A program made the position numbers and the translations under genes. From Sulfidibacter corallicola (lineage in GTDB: Bacteria > Acidobacteriota > Holophagae > Acanthopleuribacterales > Acanthopleuribacteraceae): a DNA stretch of 64,000 nucleotides. Of this stretch, positions 41,901-50,870 are shown one piece after another (within the stretch, counting starts at the first letter, position 1; the number at the start of each line of letters is the position of its first letter). The notes beneath the pieces were generated by a model. The model saw nothing but the letters and a program-made list of their open reading frames with translations. It searched no databases and was not told the DNA's origin. The DNA lies in the NCBI RefSeq assembly GCF_017498545.1, contig NZ_CP071793.1, forward strand, positions 1,612,001 through 1,676,000, in the 5' to 3' direction.

Positions 41901-42597
41901 GGTCGTCGTAGATCTTTTTGCCCAGTTGGCCGTCGGGCGGGAGGCCGACCGATTCCAGGGTGGCGTCGAACATGTAGCACATGTGCTCCAGATCCATGTG
42001 CTTCAGGTGATACGCGTTGTTCAGCAGGGACGGGATGTGGGTCGCGTGGGCGTGGAGTTGGGCCAGGTATCGCCAATCGAGGGAACACAGCACGTGCATG
42101 CGGTCGTTGCCGATTTCGATGTTGCCCAGGAATTTGAAGAACCCGCGCCGTTCCTCCTCCGGGAAGCTATGGCGGAACAGACGTTCCAAATCGTCGAAAA
42201 TCAGGACCACGTTGTGGTTGCGTTCGATCGTGAAGGCGCGCAGAAATTCGGTGATGCTGATCCAACTGACCTCTTTGATTTCGCGAAGCCAGCGTTGCCA
42301 GTTCTCGTCGAGCAGGGTGCGAAGGCTGTCCGCGAAGCGGTTCAGCAGGTTCGGCCCGCAGTCGGTTTCGATGATGAAGAGATCTTCGCGATCCGAGATG
42401 GCGGGCACCAGGCCGGCATCGATCAGCGAGGTCTTGCCGCAACCCGATTCGCCATAGAGTAGGGTGGCGTGTTGGTTGAGCACCAACTGCGTCAGCTTGC
42501 GGGCTTCCGAGTCGCGACCAAAAAAGGTCTCGCGGCTCACTTGTGAAAAAGGGTCCAAATGCCGGAAGGGATTGTTCGTCGAGTTACGTGCAACCAT
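38935..42597 (-). CDS. Giant nSTAND1-type ATPase with HEAT-like repeats
   Basis: The 1220-residue protein opens with the nSTAND1 layout: NPFRHLDPFSQVSRETFFGRD, Walker A GESGCGKTS (residues 49-57) and Walker B VVLIFDDLERLF (Asp135-Asp136). A winged-helix part follows (to about 400) and then some 800 residues of helical repeats (for example ALHDEDDIVRRNAKRLLLMAG and QLRAIIAHPKKEVREAVLPIL near the end, typical HEAT pairs). There is no membrane segment, protease, nuclease or TIR effector that I can see. STAND proteins act as ligand-triggered switches in signalling and in anti-phage defence. It converges on the polymer operon with a 30-base gap, so no functional link is implied by transcription. 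No strong ribosome site is seen before the ATG at 42597. Confidence 0.85.
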   Translation of the reverse strand: MVARNSTNNPFRHLDPFSQVSRETFFGRDSEARKLTQLVLNQHATLLYGESGCGKTSLIDAGLVPAISDREDLFIIETDCGPNLLNRFADSLRTLLDENWQRWLREIKEVSWISITEFLRAFTIERNHNVVLIFDDLERLFRHSFPEEERRGFFKFLGNIEIGNDRMHVLCSLDWRYLAQLHAHATHIPSLLNNAYHLKHMDLEHMCYMFDATLESVGLPPDGQLGKKIYDDLAQPDVGGDMRARLTDIQLVGHRLVEEAIAAGTEPSLDFYRTRGGATGLLNRYFESIFGHYDSGRRHLSEMVLARLVDPDRNNHLLSKQKILWVFSGLECSQEELEQLCKDWCAQGFLRFEADSESYRLRHDCLKPHIARHLGLDALILRLNGRLERLTRLQKAEALTLNLFHLELYFRYRKILPWPPDQLRIVYLCALKQGFPAHWWENLLRRKLGDSGFLELLLHSFGESDEPDLLAGICAELTRMEPGDLGARSIAKVSRQALRLVTSTQQPVRVRSALLGLCRGWRLAPQSKHYTHFMFQEESSDLREGFLDWLRAVDELDTASLLKKWHAMMDHTDPREDHGSFTYVVSLVSQLLRIEEGVEALGEVLMLSDDTSSGFNPNLVVPVMAHLPGITAENLTRLSLRVFDTYYTSQASEVAAPRNIHVLNYLREYAPKGFFAELWPRLAEMYPLPDDLLELGVALLQPEDYPLMMMALHDEDDIVRRNAKRLLLMAGPPNALTELNGKGSGEDKPWEARAVLLRCHLNQGDESQLPPGYSMPAVTDSNTEVLWTTEYLTAFFESRQPQPDWLTMLEEFQSNLSARNESLIIDLKLDQQVDWAAKVWTRTGKNWRRGLAAVTRQSAELFGENAKEDIRLRLARMRNGMQEWLTFAQRVYGNLDQNRAVTMRLILKKLGNLLKSLDEKNKQFDMYCRRIDFVPLANRHLRTFLEAELIGFWELHLQNLHFLHERLLAPGDQADGAEWRRLVTEFGVIVDQCGQDIDFWKDCLPQLKDREVLESLLLDYRCYLNVRQTMLAELSTAPTGEKWIEDYLIEQFGKPKNEFDESEWRCIVEGLAASTDKDLADRLALAIQTHKGLEPQLLRALQKMGSLGRVSDDQLRAIIAHPKKEVREAVLPILADERPDLVRQSLDAVIQIGEVDTIRLVLKLLEDIGQVMDIRHLLFHRRLLNDDVWQETKSGIGAVVAKSVTADKRWFESGGLKSLD

Positions 42598-43537
42598 GCG
42601 GGTTCCGTCCGAAATCAGCCGAGATCCGCCGCTCTTGGGGTCGAGTCGGGTCTCGTCGGCTCACCATATGAATTGGGATCGTGAAGTAGGTTCCGTCATT
42701 ATGCCATATCGGTTGCAGTTGCGACGGCTCAAATTTTTGCGGCGTGGACCGCTCCTGAAATGGGAAGATTCGCCCCGAAAAGCCGCCTGTACGCAAAGTG
42801 TCGTGTCCTCCGCAATCTCTCGTCGCGGCAAGCCGAAGGGGGATCGTTCGAGGCCCCGCGAGCCGAGCGGGACGGCGTACGAGGCCGGAAAGGGCCGGTG
42901 GGTTCATCGGGCGAATGAACGAGCCGAAGTGGTCCCGAGAAGCTTCTCCTCGATTGGTTGCTCGCGTTCCTGGCCTCGAAGGCGACATCTCGAGTCATGA
43001 TGACTCCCGAATTCAAAGAGATGTGTCGCATCTACGCCAAAGCGGCGTATCCTCGCGATGTTCAAATTCCGTGACGGGGGGAATTGTCTCGACACCGATT
43101 TCCAAGGTATGGTTGTGGCAAACCAAGGTGTGCGATCCAGAGCGTCGCGGTTTCCATTTCGGCCGATGTGCGTGTCTCCCCCAGACTTTTCACTGCCCGG
43201 AGTGCCGCGTGCGCGACATGGGTGCCTCTCGGACGGACGAGCTCTCGAGCTTTCATCGCCGGATTTTCCGGAACCGTATCCAGCCAGGGGTGTCCCGAGC
43301 AAGTCGGCGTATCTGGTTCTCTCTCCCTGTCATGTTTGATTCGAGTTGGGCGTATCGCCCCGTTTTCTGGATTGGTGAATGAGTTCCGCGCGGCCACCTT
43401 CACGGGTGGCGGCATTCCCGCGCGTCGCGATGGCGTGGCCGGATGGCGGCGCGCTGTGCCCTTTGAAATCGAAAGGGGTTCACCGCACATTCACGCTGCT
43501 TTCATATTCCTCGGTTACAGAATCCATTGAGGCTGCC
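42598..43537. other. Long intergenic region between STAND and HTTM genes
   Basis: About 940 bases between divergent genes. Open frames exist on both strands but have no protein-like pattern, no start signals and overlap each other. I see no strong hairpin or repeat of the families noted elsewhere. Promoters for both genes are expected here. Confidence 0.45.
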
Positions 43538-45385
43538 ATGTCCAAGAAGAGAAAAATATCCGCTTCTGCGGCGATGGCCGAGTCCCACGGGCCGGTCTAT
43601 CGCTTCTTCGAAAAGTTGTTCGGCATCGACCTGCGCGCGCTGGCGGCGTTTCGGGTCGCCATTTCCGGTTTGATCCTGGTCGATCTCGCCATTCGGGTGA
43701 CCGACCTGCGCGCGTTCTACACCGATGCGGGCGTCCTGCCCCGCGAGTTGCTGTGGGATGCCTATTCCCACCGCTTTTTTCTGTTCTGTCTGCATTCCTA
43801 TTCCGGTTCGGCCCTATGGCAGGGAGTGTTGTTCGCGGTCGCGGCCATCTTCGCCGTCTGTTTGCTGGTGGGCTACCGCACCCGTTGGACCGGACCCATC
43901 TCCTGGCTCTTGTTGATGTCCCTGCAACTGCGCAACCCCATGATCCTTCAGGCCGGCGACACCTTGATCCGCATGCTGCTCTTCTGGGCGCTGTTCCTGC
44001 CGATGGGCGCGCGATTCAGCGTCGATGCGGCACTGGACGATTCGCCCAGGCAACCGCCCCGGCGGGTCTTCAACCCGGCCAGCGCGGCCCTGCTGTTGCA
44101 GATGTTCATGATGTACTTTTTCACCTACCTGCTCAAAGACGGCCAGAATTGGAAAGACGGCACCGCGCTGTTCTATGCGCTGAGCGTCGATCAGTTCACG
44201 CGCCCGCTCGGGCAGTGGATGGTTCAGTTTCACGATCTGAACCGCGTGTCCACCTACGCGACCATCTGGCTGGAGGCGATCGGACCCTTCCTGCCGTTTC
44301 TGCCCTTGTTCACCAAATGGTTCCGCGGGTTCGCCATCCTCAGTTTCGGCTCCCTCCACGTGGGCATCGCCATGACCATGGACGTGGGGCTCTTTTCCTA
44401 TATCTCGCTGATCGGCTGGCTGCCCTATCTGCCGACCGAGTTCTGGGATTTCTGGCAGCGGCGATTCGATACCCGATCCGGTGAAGGGCTGACCCTGTTT
44501 TTCGACGGCGATTGCGGCTTCTGCAAAAAGGCGGTGCTCGTGATTCGGGTATTCGCCATGCTGCCCAAGGCCGAGGTCGTCTCGGCCCAAGCCGATCCCG
44601 GGGCGGCCGAACTGATGGATGCCCACCATTCGTGGGTCGTGCGTACCCCGGACGGCACCATGCACGTGGAGTTTCCGGCCTTCGTGGCGATCTGTCGGGC
44701 GGCACCGTTGTGGCGCTTCGTCGCGCCCATCCTGGCTTTGGGGCCGATGGTCGCGCTGGGGAACCGGGCCTATCGATTGGTGGCCGATCGTCGTCGTCTT
44801 TTCAGCAAGATCACCCGTCGCATGAAGTACCGCCCGCGCACCTGGAAGAGCAATCCGGTCGCCCAGGGCTTCGTGGTGGTGTGCCTGGTCTACGTGTTCG
44901 CCTGGAACGTGCGCACCGTGGAATTCGACTACTGGGTGAAGTACTTCCCCCGCAGTTGGAACTGGTACGGCAACATGATTCGGCTGGATCAGTATTGGAG
45001 CATGTTCGCGCCCAATCCCACCAAAGTCGACGGTTGGTTTTTGATACCGGCGAAGTTGGAGGACGGAACCCAGGTGGACCTGTACGCCGATGGCGGCGAG
45101 GTGAACTACGCCAAGCCCGAAGTGCCTTGTTACCAACACAGGAACATGCGTTGGCGCAAATACATGATGAATCTCAAGATTCTCAAGAACAAGCGGCATC
45201 GCGAACCGTTTTCCGAATATTTTTGCAGCTCGTGGGACCGGCAAGCCGAGCCCGCCCGTCACGTGACTTCCTTGGAGCTGGTTTTCATGCGCGAGTATTC
45301 GAAACCACCCGACATTCCGCCCGACAAACCCCAACGCATCAGCTTGCTGCATTACGAAAGCGGCAGTTATCGAGGTAAACCATGA
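43538..45385 (+). CDS. HTTM membrane protein with DCC thiol-redox domain
   Basis: The protein has 615 residues from the ATG at 43538, where TGAGG lies five bases upstream. Residues 30-310 hold about eight membrane segments of the HTTM family (related to vitamin K-dependent gamma-carboxylase), for example LAAFRVAISGLILVDLAIR and LGQWMVQFHDLNRVSTYATIWLE. Residues about 320-430 form a DCC (DUF393) domain with FDGDCGFCKKAV, whose CxxC suggests thiol redox chemistry. More membrane segments and the closing HTTM-type motif LDQYWSMFAPNP follow. The carboxylase activity of bacterial HTTM proteins is mostly unproven. The stop overlaps the next gene (ATGA), a large exported repeat protein, which is therefore a candidate partner or substrate. 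Confidence 0.85.
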   Translation: MSKKRKISASAAMAESHGPVYRFFEKLFGIDLRALAAFRVAISGLILVDLAIRVTDLRAFYTDAGVLPRELLWDAYSHRFFLFCLHSYSGSALWQGVLFAVAAIFAVCLLVGYRTRWTGPISWLLLMSLQLRNPMILQAGDTLIRMLLFWALFLPMGARFSVDAALDDSPRQPPRRVFNPASAALLLQMFMMYFFTYLLKDGQNWKDGTALFYALSVDQFTRPLGQWMVQFHDLNRVSTYATIWLEAIGPFLPFLPLFTKWFRGFAILSFGSLHVGIAMTMDVGLFSYISLIGWLPYLPTEFWDFWQRRFDTRSGEGLTLFFDGDCGFCKKAVLVIRVFAMLPKAEVVSAQADPGAAELMDAHHSWVVRTPDGTMHVEFPAFVAICRAAPLWRFVAPILALGPMVALGNRAYRLVADRRRLFSKITRRMKYRPRTWKSNPVAQGFVVVCLVYVFAWNVRTVEFDYWVKYFPRSWNWYGNMIRLDQYWSMFAPNPTKVDGWFLIPAKLEDGTQVDLYADGGEVNYAKPEVPCYQHRNMRWRKYMMNLKILKNKRHREPFSEYFCSSWDRQAEPARHVTSLELVFMREYSKPPDIPPDKPQRISLLHYESGSYRGKP

Positions 45386-48300
45386 ACGACAGCCGACATT
45401 CGGCTTCTCCCCAAGGGACCCGACTCCTGGCGATGGTGGCGGTTCTGGCCCTGGTGGGAGGTCTGGTTTGGTGGCAGTTTCTCCGCGAGCCGGTGCCGGC
45501 GTCGCCCGAATCGAACGGCAAGGGGCCCTCGACCGAACAGGTGAATAACGGTGGCGTCGACGGGAAGGGTGACGGCACGTCCTCCTCGACCACCGCCAAG
45601 AGCCAGAGGGAAGCGGTGGCCCGGAAACACCAAACCGTGACCGTTCAGGGGAAGGTGGTCTACGAGCGGGGCGGTGTCCCGGCCGTGGGGGCGACGGTGA
45701 TCATTCGGACCGAAGCCCGCGGGATGGAGGTGGACCGCACCCGCTCCGATGCGGAGGGGAACTTCAGCTTGGCCGGGCCCATGGTCGGTCCCCATGCCTT
45801 GTTCGCCTACGATGGCGAGCACGTGTCCTTCGATGGGGGCGAGGCCGGTCACCTGCTGAACATCGCGCCGGGCACCAAGGAGGTAGGGCCGATCAAACTG
45901 GTCCTGCATCGCGGTTTGCCGATCGTCGTGATGGTGCGCGATCGAGGCACCGGTGAAGGCATCGGCGGCGCCTCGGTCACGCTCAGCCAAGAATTGACCG
46001 TTGCCGCCGAAACCGGCGCGGGTGGCGAAGCCCGGCTCTCGGTGCCGGGCGGGATTTGGCGTCTGGGTGCGGAGGCCGAAGGTTACGCGAGCGAAGAGAT
46101 GGTGATCCAGGTCCGCAAGGGCAAGAGCAACCGATTTCTGCTGGACCTGAGCCGTTCGGGCCACCTGGGCGGTGTGGTCCTCGACGAGCGTCGCCAACCG
46201 GTAGCGGATGCCCGAGTCGTCGTACGCCAGGAATCGCGTGAACTGGTTTTGGCCAGCGACGAAGAGGGCGCCTTCGAAACGGACACGCTCAAGCCCGGCG
46301 TGCCGTTTCGGCTGCTGGCGGTCGCGCCCGGGTACGGCGCATCGCAAGATGCGGGGTACGTCATCCCTCGGGACTCGGCATCCCTGGAAGTCGAGCTGGT
46401 GCTGCGCGGCACCGACACGCCGCTCGAGCCGCTTGAGGTCGAAGGCGTGGTATTGGACGAAACGGGCTCGCCGGTGGCGCAGGCCCTCGTGAAGCCCTAT
46501 CCCGATTTGGATGCCTCGATCGCCTCCACGACGACCGACGATCGGGGGCGATTCTTCATCGCCTTACCGCGGGCCACCATTCGCACCGAACTGTGGGTCG
46601 AGGCGCTCGGCTACCTGCCGACCCGGGTCGGCCTCAATCCCTATGGCAACCCGCCCGGCGAACAGTTCGTGCGGGTGGTGGTGATGTCCGCCAATACCGC
46701 GTCCGGTTACGTTTTCGATGTGGCGGGCGAGAGCATTCAGGGCGCGCGGGTCTGGGCTTCCGCGGAGGGGTTCGGCGGCTCGGCGGCTCCGCTGCCAAGC
46801 ACCGAAACGACGGTGGACGGCGGCTTCGAGCTGCTGGGTCTGCCTCCCGAGTTCACGATTCACGCTTGGGCCGCGGGTTACGGAACGGTTCAAGCAGGCC
46901 CCTTCACCGAACCCATGGACGATTTGGAATTGGTATTGGAGCCGGGTCACGTGCTCGATCTGCGGGTTGCCGAAATGGGTTCCGCCCGACCGATTTCCCA
47001 ATTCAAGGTTTCCCTGATCGACGATGGCGCGAGTTCCGGCAACCGGGCATCCCAGCCTTTTTCGCGCTTGGCCGACTATCCCGACGCCGGTTTCGCCGCG
47101 CTCCTGGCGGGCGAAATCTTCGTCAGCGATGTCCAGGGTCGACTGTACCTGGAGAACCTGCCCTCGGACGTGGTGCTTCGGGTCGAAGTCACCGCCGAAG
47201 GCTATTCGCCCTCGCGTCCCCAGGAATTGAAGACCGCGCCGCCCGATCGGGTCCAACCCCACACGATCTTTCTCGATAGGGGCGAGGTCCGGGTGGCCGG
47301 CCGCGTGCGCTCGGGTCAGGGGATGGGCGTGCCGGCGGGGCTCTCGCTCTGGCTGGCGGCCTTGCCCGAAACCGTGCCGGCCCCCGATTTCTGGCCGCTC
47401 GATCGCGGGGGAGGCGGTGCCGGCGACGCCTACCGGCGCCAGGACCTCGCCACCAACGGGATGTTCTCCTTCGAGAACGTGCCGGCCGATCGCCATCTGG
47501 CCCTCGCCGTGTGCGACGGAACGCGACCCCTGGCCATGATGCCGGTATCGATTGAAACTGACTCTAGATCCCACGAAAATATTGACTTCGTGGTGGCGCC
47601 CGGGACCGTCGTCGCCATCATCGACCGGGCCAGTTACCCCAACGCCACCACCGTGTCGATCTCGCGCCAGGGCAAACCGCTGGCAACTCAGGACGTGGGT
47701 TTCTCCAGCGCCCGCACCAGCCTGACCTTCGAGGACCTGATGCCCTTTACCTACGAGGTCATCCTGGATCGCGAGGACCCCCGGGAGGGGCCCCTGGCTC
47801 CAGTGACCGAGGTGGCGCAACTCTCGCTCGGGCAGCGCCATACGGTGGTGTTTCAAACCAAGCCGACGTCCAAGGTGGAGGGCCGCATCACGGTGGACGG
47901 CCTGCCCTATGCCGCCAAGCCCGTGTTCCTGTTCGACATGATCGGCAATCCGCCCTTGGAGGCCTATACCGACAATGGCGGCCGGTTCGGATTCGAGACG
48001 GTGCCGATCGGCATGCACCTGGTGGTCGCTCCTGGCAGTGACCGCATCGGGCGTCTGCACGATCACGGGCGCAGCGCGACGATTCACGTGACCGAGGCCC
48101 CGTTTTTCCAGGAGTTCGATTTCGACGAAACCATCACCGTGCGCGGCAGGATCGTCGATTGTCTGGTGACCCGGGTCCAGTTGCAGGGCCAAAGCGGCAA
48201 CGCAGCCCGGTTCCTCAGTGCGACCTTGAACGGCGAGGGTTCCTTTGCGATCGGCGGTGTGGCACCCGGTACCTACCGCCTCCACACCGATTGTCCGCCC

Positions 48301-48678
48301 TCGCCCACCGGGAATCTTATCCCTGTGGGATCGGCGTTCACCGTGCCGGAGGATTCCGACGACATCGACCTGGGCGATATCAGTCCCTTCGCCGATGCCC
48401 GTCTGGAGGTGCAACTGCGGCCGCTGACGTCCCACCTGAGCGGCGCCCAGGTCCTCCTCGATGTCTTCGATGGGTCCGGTCGTCTGCTGATGTCCCAGAG
48501 CGGGCGTCCGGCGGATGGTGCCATGGTGTTCGCCGGGTTGCCGGATGCCTCGGTGCGGTTGGTGGCCAAGCCCGATGGGGGCCAGCCGTTCCGCCCGGAG
48601 CCGGGCGAACAGTGGATCGAATTGCAACGAGGCGAGACCACGGCGATCGAGGTGGCCTTGCGCTCCATCACCCCCTAG
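45382..48678 (+). CDS. Large membrane-anchored protein of carboxypeptidase-regulatory-like repeats
   Basis: The 1098-residue protein has an N-terminal membrane anchor (about residues 14-34), a Ser/Thr/Gly-rich linker (40-75), and then about ten beta-sandwich units of the carboxypeptidase-regulatory-like (CnaB-like) type. Typical units are VQGKVVYERGGVPAVGATV...DAEGNFSLAG, GGVVLDERRQPVADARVVV and VEGVVLDETGSPVAQALV. There is no catalytic domain. Such proteins are frequent in Acidobacteria and Bacteroidetes and are thought to be envelope scaffolds or adhesins. Translation is coupled to the HTTM/DCC gene by an ATGA overlap, so the two likely work together at the cytoplasmic membrane. It is followed by a terminator hairpin at 48867-48889. 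Confidence 0.85.
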   Translation: MNDSRHSASPQGTRLLAMVAVLALVGGLVWWQFLREPVPASPESNGKGPSTEQVNNGGVDGKGDGTSSSTTAKSQREAVARKHQTVTVQGKVVYERGGVPAVGATVIIRTEARGMEVDRTRSDAEGNFSLAGPMVGPHALFAYDGEHVSFDGGEAGHLLNIAPGTKEVGPIKLVLHRGLPIVVMVRDRGTGEGIGGASVTLSQELTVAAETGAGGEARLSVPGGIWRLGAEAEGYASEEMVIQVRKGKSNRFLLDLSRSGHLGGVVLDERRQPVADARVVVRQESRELVLASDEEGAFETDTLKPGVPFRLLAVAPGYGASQDAGYVIPRDSASLEVELVLRGTDTPLEPLEVEGVVLDETGSPVAQALVKPYPDLDASIASTTTDDRGRFFIALPRATIRTELWVEALGYLPTRVGLNPYGNPPGEQFVRVVVMSANTASGYVFDVAGESIQGARVWASAEGFGGSAAPLPSTETTVDGGFELLGLPPEFTIHAWAAGYGTVQAGPFTEPMDDLELVLEPGHVLDLRVAEMGSARPISQFKVSLIDDGASSGNRASQPFSRLADYPDAGFAALLAGEIFVSDVQGRLYLENLPSDVVLRVEVTAEGYSPSRPQELKTAPPDRVQPHTIFLDRGEVRVAGRVRSGQGMGVPAGLSLWLAALPETVPAPDFWPLDRGGGGAGDAYRRQDLATNGMFSFENVPADRHLALAVCDGTRPLAMMPVSIETDSRSHENIDFVVAPGTVVAIIDRASYPNATTVSISRQGKPLATQDVGFSSARTSLTFEDLMPFTYEVILDREDPREGPLAPVTEVAQLSLGQRHTVVFQTKPTSKVEGRITVDGLPYAAKPVFLFDMIGNPPLEAYTDNGGRFGFETVPIGMHLVVAPGSDRIGRLHDHGRSATIHVTEAPFFQEFDFDETITVRGRIVDCLVTRVQLQGQSGNAARFLSATLNGEGSFAIGGVAPGTYRLHTDCPPSPTGNLIPVGSAFTVPEDSDDIDLGDISPFADARLEVQLRPLTSHLSGAQVLLDVFDGSGRLLMSQSGRPADGAMVFAGLPDASVRLVAKPDGGQPFRPEPGEQWIELQRGETTAIEVALRSITP

Positions 48679-48866
48679 TCGGCGGCTCGCCGCAACTGCT
48701 CAATCGTCGTGGCTTTGCAGAGTTCCCGTCGATAGGGGGTTTCCGGCAGGATCTTGGTTGGACGGGACTCCTGCACGACGAGGCTTGACCATCGCGCAAA
48801 TCCCGGGAACGAAACAACGCCGAAAATGGAAAATCTTCTCGAAGTTATTGGGCCCCACTCGGTTTT

Positions 48867-48889
48867 AGGGCGGTTTGTCACCGCCCTTT
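48867..48889 (+). terminator. Terminator hairpin after the repeat-protein gene
   Basis: AGGGCGGT (48867-48874) pairs with ACCGCCCT (48880-48887) over a five-base loop and runs into TTTCC. It sits between convergent genes (stop at 48678 on plus, stop at 48920 on minus). Confidence 0.6.
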
Positions 48890-48919
48890 CCAGTTCAAAT
48901 GTCCTGATGCTTGTTTGAC

Positions 48920-49564
48920 CTAGTTCGCCACGATCAGGGTCATGCCGTCGCGGATGGTCAGCATCACCTTGTCGAGGTCGACCTGGGCGCGAACGTGTTC
49001 GTTGAAGGCGCAGATCGCCTTCGTGGATTCGTCCTGCTCCGCCGCGTCTTGGAGGACGCGTCCGCTCCACAGCACATTGTCGGCGACGATCAAGCCGCCG
49101 GGCCGCATCTTGGGGAGGATCAGGTCGAAGTAGGTGATGTAGCCGACTTTGTCGGCGTCTATGAAGGCCATGTCGAAGGGGCCTTCCAGTTGGGCCAGGG
49201 ATTCGGCGGCCGGACCCAGTTTGATCTCGATTTTGGAACCGTGGGGACTCTTGTCGAAATAGGTGCGTGCCGTCGCGGCATTCTCGGGACTGATTTCGCA
49301 GGTGTACAGCTTGCCGTCCTCGGGGAGTGCCGAGGCCAGCATCAGGCCGCTGTAGCCGGTGAAGGTGCCCACCTCGACGATGCGCTTGGCGCCGCAGATG
49401 CGGGCCAGGACCTTGAGGAAGTTCCCTTCGAGCGAACCCACCTGCATTTGCGGCAGGTCCACATGGGCATAGGTGTGGTCCCTGAGTTCGTCCATCAGCG
49501 CGGGGACTTCGCGGGAATGTGCGACCGCGTAGGTTTCGAGACGTTCATCTACCAATGTAATCAT
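48920..49564 (-). CDS. SAM-dependent O-methyltransferase (caffeoyl-CoA/catechol type)
   Basis: The 214-residue soluble protein matches the small cation-dependent O-methyltransferase family: VEVGTFTGYSGLMLASALP (SAM loop), LYTCEISPENAATA, FDMAFIDADKVGYITYFDLILP (metal-binding Asp) and VADNVLWSG (second metal ligands), with the usual ending DGMTLI. Bacterial members methylate catechol-like small molecules; the physiological substrate is rarely known. GAGGAGG lies five bases before the ATG. It stands as a single gene, with pyrophosphatase about 200 bases upstream on the same strand. Confidence 0.92.
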   Translation of the reverse strand: MITLVDERLETYAVAHSREVPALMDELRDHTYAHVDLPQMQVGSLEGNFLKVLARICGAKRIVEVGTFTGYSGLMLASALPEDGKLYTCEISPENAATARTYFDKSPHGSKIEIKLGPAAESLAQLEGPFDMAFIDADKVGYITYFDLILPKMRPGGLIVADNVLWSGRVLQDAAEQDESTKAICAFNEHVRAQVDLDKVMLTIRDGMTLIVAN

Positions 49565-49762
49565 GGATCCTCCTCGGAATGGAAAATAGGACTTGATATG
49601 GGGGACTTTCGTGCTTCGGGCATACCGGGTTCGCGGTCCCTCCGAACCGCCGAATCACACCGGATGGTATGAGCGGGGCCCAGGGGCCGCGGGCGCGGCC
49701 GCTGCATCGCGACGAAACGCGCCCGCGCCGGTGTCACGGGATGTCGGCAAGGGCGCGCGATC

Positions 49763-50503
49763 TCAATTGTCTTTGGCCTTGGGATGGCTCGGGATTTCGA
49801 ACCAGGGGCCGCGCAGCATTTTCGTCAACATGCCTTTGATGTGGCTGAAATACTCCATGTAGTCTTCCTGGCTGCGACGCAACACCTCGTAGGCCTCCTC
49901 GCGGTGATAGATCTCGGGGATCTCCACGGCGCGGCGGGTGGCGCGATCCGAGGACAGGTAGTCGGGCGCCTCCTTGTAGGTCAGGAAGTAGTGGCGCAGG
50001 CGGTCGATCAGCGGCTTGGGCAGTTCCTCGATGTCTCGGATGTGGCCGTACAGGCGATCGTCCTTCATCACGGCCACGATCTTGTCGTCCGCTTCGTTGC
50101 CGTCCAACATGCGCAGTCCGCCGATGGGGATCGCCTGAAGGAAGAAGTTCCCGTGATTGATGTTCTTCTCCGTCAGGATACAGACGTCGAGAGGGTCGTT
50201 GTCGCCCACGATATCGTCGCGTTCGAGCCGCTCGTTGCAGCGTTCGGCCACCTTTTCGGCGCAGTAGGTCTGCGGGATCAGGCCGTAGAGGGTGGGGCAG
50301 ATGTTGGAGTACTTTTGCGGTCGGTCCACCTTGAGGTGCCCGGTGACCTTGTCCAATTCGTACTTGATGGTGTCGTTGGATACCATCTCCACATAGCAGG
50401 TGACCAGCTCGGGCGCGTCGGGCCCGATCGTGACCCCGTGCCAGGGGTGTTGCTGGAAGAGTTGGCCCATCATGTCCCAAATGGGATCGGTCGGTTGTGT
50501 CAT
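49763..50503 (-). CDS. ppa: Inorganic pyrophosphatase (family I)
   Basis: It hydrolyses pyrophosphate to phosphate and so pulls biosynthetic reactions forward. The 246-residue protein carries the family I signature DNDPLDVCIL with the Asp triad that binds Mg, plus IKYELDKVTGHLKVDRP and KDDRLYGHIRDIEELP. At 246 residues it is longer than the 175-residue E. coli enzyme and closer to the extended form found in some bacteria and eukaryotes. The ATG at 50503 is preferred over 50509 because AAGGA lies six bases before it. Confidence 0.93.
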   Translation of the reverse strand: MTQPTDPIWDMMGQLFQQHPWHGVTIGPDAPELVTCYVEMVSNDTIKYELDKVTGHLKVDRPQKYSNICPTLYGLIPQTYCAEKVAERCNERLERDDIVGDNDPLDVCILTEKNINHGNFFLQAIPIGGLRMLDGNEADDKIVAVMKDDRLYGHIRDIEELPKPLIDRLRHYFLTYKEAPDYLSSDRATRRAVEIPEIYHREEAYEVLRRSQEDYMEYFSHIKGMLTKMLRGPWFEIPSHPKAKDN

Positions 50504-50870
50504 GATCATTCCTTCAATTTTCGCAAAGAGCGGTTGAGACGATTGCGAGGATGTGAACCATTGTCAAAAGCAGGAGCGCGGAGGCGAGCCGGACCCAGGC
50601 TGGCATGGCCGGTCATCGATCGAAAGAAGCTGCGTCGTCCGCGTGACGCCGTGAGACCCTTGTCGGGTGGGCACCTTTTTTCCCGCGCAGTTATAGCACT
50701 GAAGGCGGTTGGGCGCCACGTCGGTTTTCGAAGAATGGAGAATTGCGTCGCGGATCACCGGAGAGAAGGGGAAGGGGCGCCGGTGACGTCCGGGATTCTG
50801 GGGTTGTGGAGTGGAGGTAATCGTGAGGCGTGCCGCTCTCGCGTGCGGCATCGAGGGGCGGCTGATGGGA
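50504..50870. other. Intergenic region between pyrophosphatase and hemF
   Basis: These 367 bases hold no recognisable gene or strong hairpin. They form the upstream region of the pyrophosphatase gene and the downstream region of hemF. Confidence 0.45.

Noticed and set aside
39778..42462. Long open frame of 894 codons on the plus strand
   Set aside because: It is antisense to the STAND ATPase, whose Walker motifs fix the minus strand as coding. High GC removes stops from the opposite frame.
42798..43382. Possible small gene between the STAND and HTTM genes
   Set aside because: Codon pattern and composition are not protein-like, the frame overlaps others on both strands, and no ribosome site is seen.
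46564..48627. Open frame of 687 codons on the minus strand
   Set aside because: It is antisense to the carboxypeptidase-regulatory-like repeat protein and has no protein-like pattern.
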